A DNA stretch of 5,236 bases, from the NCBI GenBank assembly GCA_029941825.1, contig JAPYTM010000066.1:1-5236 (forward strand), in the 5' to 3' direction. The stretch comes from Candidatus Nitrosopumilus sp. Lineage in GTDB: Archaea; Thermoproteota; Nitrososphaeria; Nitrososphaerales; Nitrosopumilaceae. The notes under the pieces are model-generated. The model was given only the letters and a program-made list of their open reading frames with translations, ran no database searches and had not been told where the DNA came from. Every line of letters starts with the position of its first letter. The first letter of the stretch is position 1. This document shows positions 4,069-5,236 of this stretch, one piece after another. The translations under genes were made by a program, and so were the position numbers.

Positions 4069-5236
4069 AATGACCTGGATTATATCTCAAAATTGCTCCT
4101 ACTTTGCCAAGGCTTGCAAGCATGTTTCCATGTTCTGCACTTCCAGAAATAACTTGTAATTCTGAACCCACTTTAGATGATAAAATCTCTAAATAATCCA
4201 CAACATCTTGCTCAAAGACTTGTACCTCCATTGCATTGCATTCCGGGCATGGTTTACTTGTAAATTCAGTCTTTTTTGGAATAACTAGCGGTCTTTCTAC
4301 AATTTCTTCTTGACTATGCTGACATCTTTTACACACACCCTCAACTCTGTGCAGATTTGTGTTATCAGTAATGATTGTCATTTTAACAACATTGTTCTTT
4401 AGATATTCAATTACTTCTTGTAATCCGTAAGATCCTTTTCCAGTGTTTGTGTTTATTTCTCTAAACAAATTCTCTACCATTTTCTTTTCTTCTACCATTC
4501 TAAAATTACCTAAAACATCTTCAGATTTTGCAAAAGCCTCTCTTACTCCTTCTGCCCCTGCATATGATGCATCAATTGTATTAATTATCATATTTTGTAA
4601 TCTATACTCTAGATAATTTCCATTAATGAAATCCTCTTTTGTAGGCCCTGGACCTGAGATTACAAGTCCCTTAATTTTGTAAATATCAATGAAAAACTCT
4701 CTTGTCACATCTGCAACTCTGTTAAAATAATATGTTAATTCCATTTCCCTTAGCTTTTGGAATCTTTTTGCAGATTGCCCACCTTGTCTGTGTTTTCCTG
4801 CTACTCCAGAACCTGTTTGAGATAAGACTTCAATTTTATCACCATGTAGTAATCCCCAACCTGCATCTTTTGCATCAATTGCCAAAAATCCAATCAGGTT
4901 GTCATCTTTTAGCATATCCTTTAGAATATCTACATGGAAATGATCATCACATCGATACAGGTACTGATTCAAATCTTTTGGTGGTTCTATCTCCCAAACT
5001 GTAACTACTTCACTTCCAAGTGGACCGCCACCTTCTGGCGGTAATGCCCCACAAAACATAACCAATCCTTTTGGTGGTGTTTTTTTGTATAGTTTTAATC
5101 TCTGAACTACTTTACCTAGAGAATCAACAACGTGTGATCTAGTAAGATCTGATTTGATGTTATCAGCTGTTCCTTGTTCTTGTTGAAGTGAACTAATAAT
5201 TTCATGAAGTTGTTTTCCTTTTGGAATGTATACTGT
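4061..5236 (-). CDS. prf1: Peptide chain release factor aRF1, N-terminus cut by window
   Basis: Archaeal class-I release factor: recognises all three stop codons in the ribosomal A site and triggers peptide release, delivered by aEF1A and then working with ABCE1. The frame is open to the right edge; 391 residues are visible and, judged from usual NIKS placement, about 30-40 N-terminal residues are missing. Domain 1 shows YIPKGKQ near the edge, the decoding motif TADNIKS (5170-5150) and YRCDDHF (4957-4937), which is the YxCxxxF motif. Domain 2 has GKHRQGGQSAKRF with the catalytic GGQ at 4783-4775; its Gln is usually methylated. Domain 3 has two CxxC pairs, CKRC and CPEC (4333-4238), forming the zinc mini-domain kept in archaea and lost in eukaryotes. 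A TTG at 5065 is not the start, since conserved domain 1 lies upstream. Oddity: Asp replaces the usual Ser before NIKS. The stop overlaps the HIT gene by 8 bases. Confidence 0.97.
   Translation of the reverse strand, partial: TVYIPKGKQLHEIISSLQQEQGTADNIKSDLTRSHVVDSLGKVVQRLKLYKKTPPKGLVMFCGALPPEGGGPLGSEVVTVWEIEPPKDLNQYLYRCDDHFHVDILKDMLKDDNLIGFLAIDAKDAGWGLLHGDKIEVLSQTGSGVAGKHRQGGQSAKRFQKLREMELTYYFNRVADVTREFFIDIYKIKGLVISGPGPTKEDFINGNYLEYRLQNMIINTIDASYAGAEGVREAFAKSEDVLGNFRMVEEKKMVENLFREINTNTGKGSYGLQEVIEYLKNNVVKMTIITDNTNLHRVEGVCKRCQHSQEEIVERPLVIPKKTEFTSKPCPECNAMEVQVFEQDVVDYLEILSSKVGSELQVISGSAEHGNMLASLGKVGAILRYNPGHSK

Noticed and set aside
4732..5004. Open frame on the plus strand across aRF1
   Set aside because: It is antisense to the GGQ region of aRF1, and its hydrophobic Leu/His composition is a by-product of the real gene.
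5063..5065. TTG as the start of the release-factor gene
   Set aside because: The frame continues upstream to the window edge and encodes conserved aRF1 domain 1, including NIKS, so this TTG is an internal Leu codon.

Overview
The window looks like ordinary core chromosome of an ammonia-oxidising archaeon (Nitrososphaerota/Thaumarchaeota, Nitrosopumilus-like). The evidence is an archaeal-type release factor aRF1 with zinc-binding cysteines, AT-rich DNA, genes with no visible Shine-Dalgarno sequence but with an AT-rich TATA-like box about 25 bases before the start codon (leaderless pattern), and proteins that resemble Nitrosopumilus sequences as I remember them. I could not run a search, so the genus-level statement is recall, not a measurement.

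Layout from left to right: dihydroxy-acid dehydratase ilvD (minus strand, 20-1693) is divergent from a membrane-anchored SIMPL/DUF541 protein (plus, 1826-2695). Their starts are separated by a 132-base divergent promoter region. A 68-residue zinc-ribbon protein follows (plus, 2745-2951). It runs tail-to-tail, with an 8-base overlap, into a 197/198-residue single-pass membrane protein with a histidine-rich extracytoplasmic domain (minus, 2944-3540). A 120-base divergent promoter region then leads to a HIT-family nucleotide hydrolase/transferase (plus, 3661-4068). This also overlaps the gene facing it tail-to-tail by 8 bases: peptide chain release factor aRF1 (minus, 4061 to the right edge). The N-terminus of aRF1 lies outside the window.

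The genes do not form one pathway. They cover branched-chain amino acid synthesis, two cell-envelope proteins of unknown role, a small zinc protein, a nucleotide-processing HIT protein and translation termination. Each seems to have its own promoter, so I see no multi-gene operon. There are no RNA genes, mobile elements, CRISPR arrays or phage genes, and no intergenic stretch exceeds about 130 bases.

I found no clear new system. The points most worth a second look are the three His-x-Ser-Met motifs in the SIMPL protein (possible metal-binding linker, partly made by a 21-base tandem duplication), the His/Cys-bearing envelope protein of unknown function, the Asp in place of Ser in the TASNIKS decoding motif of aRF1, and the identical 8-base overlap at both convergent gene pairs.
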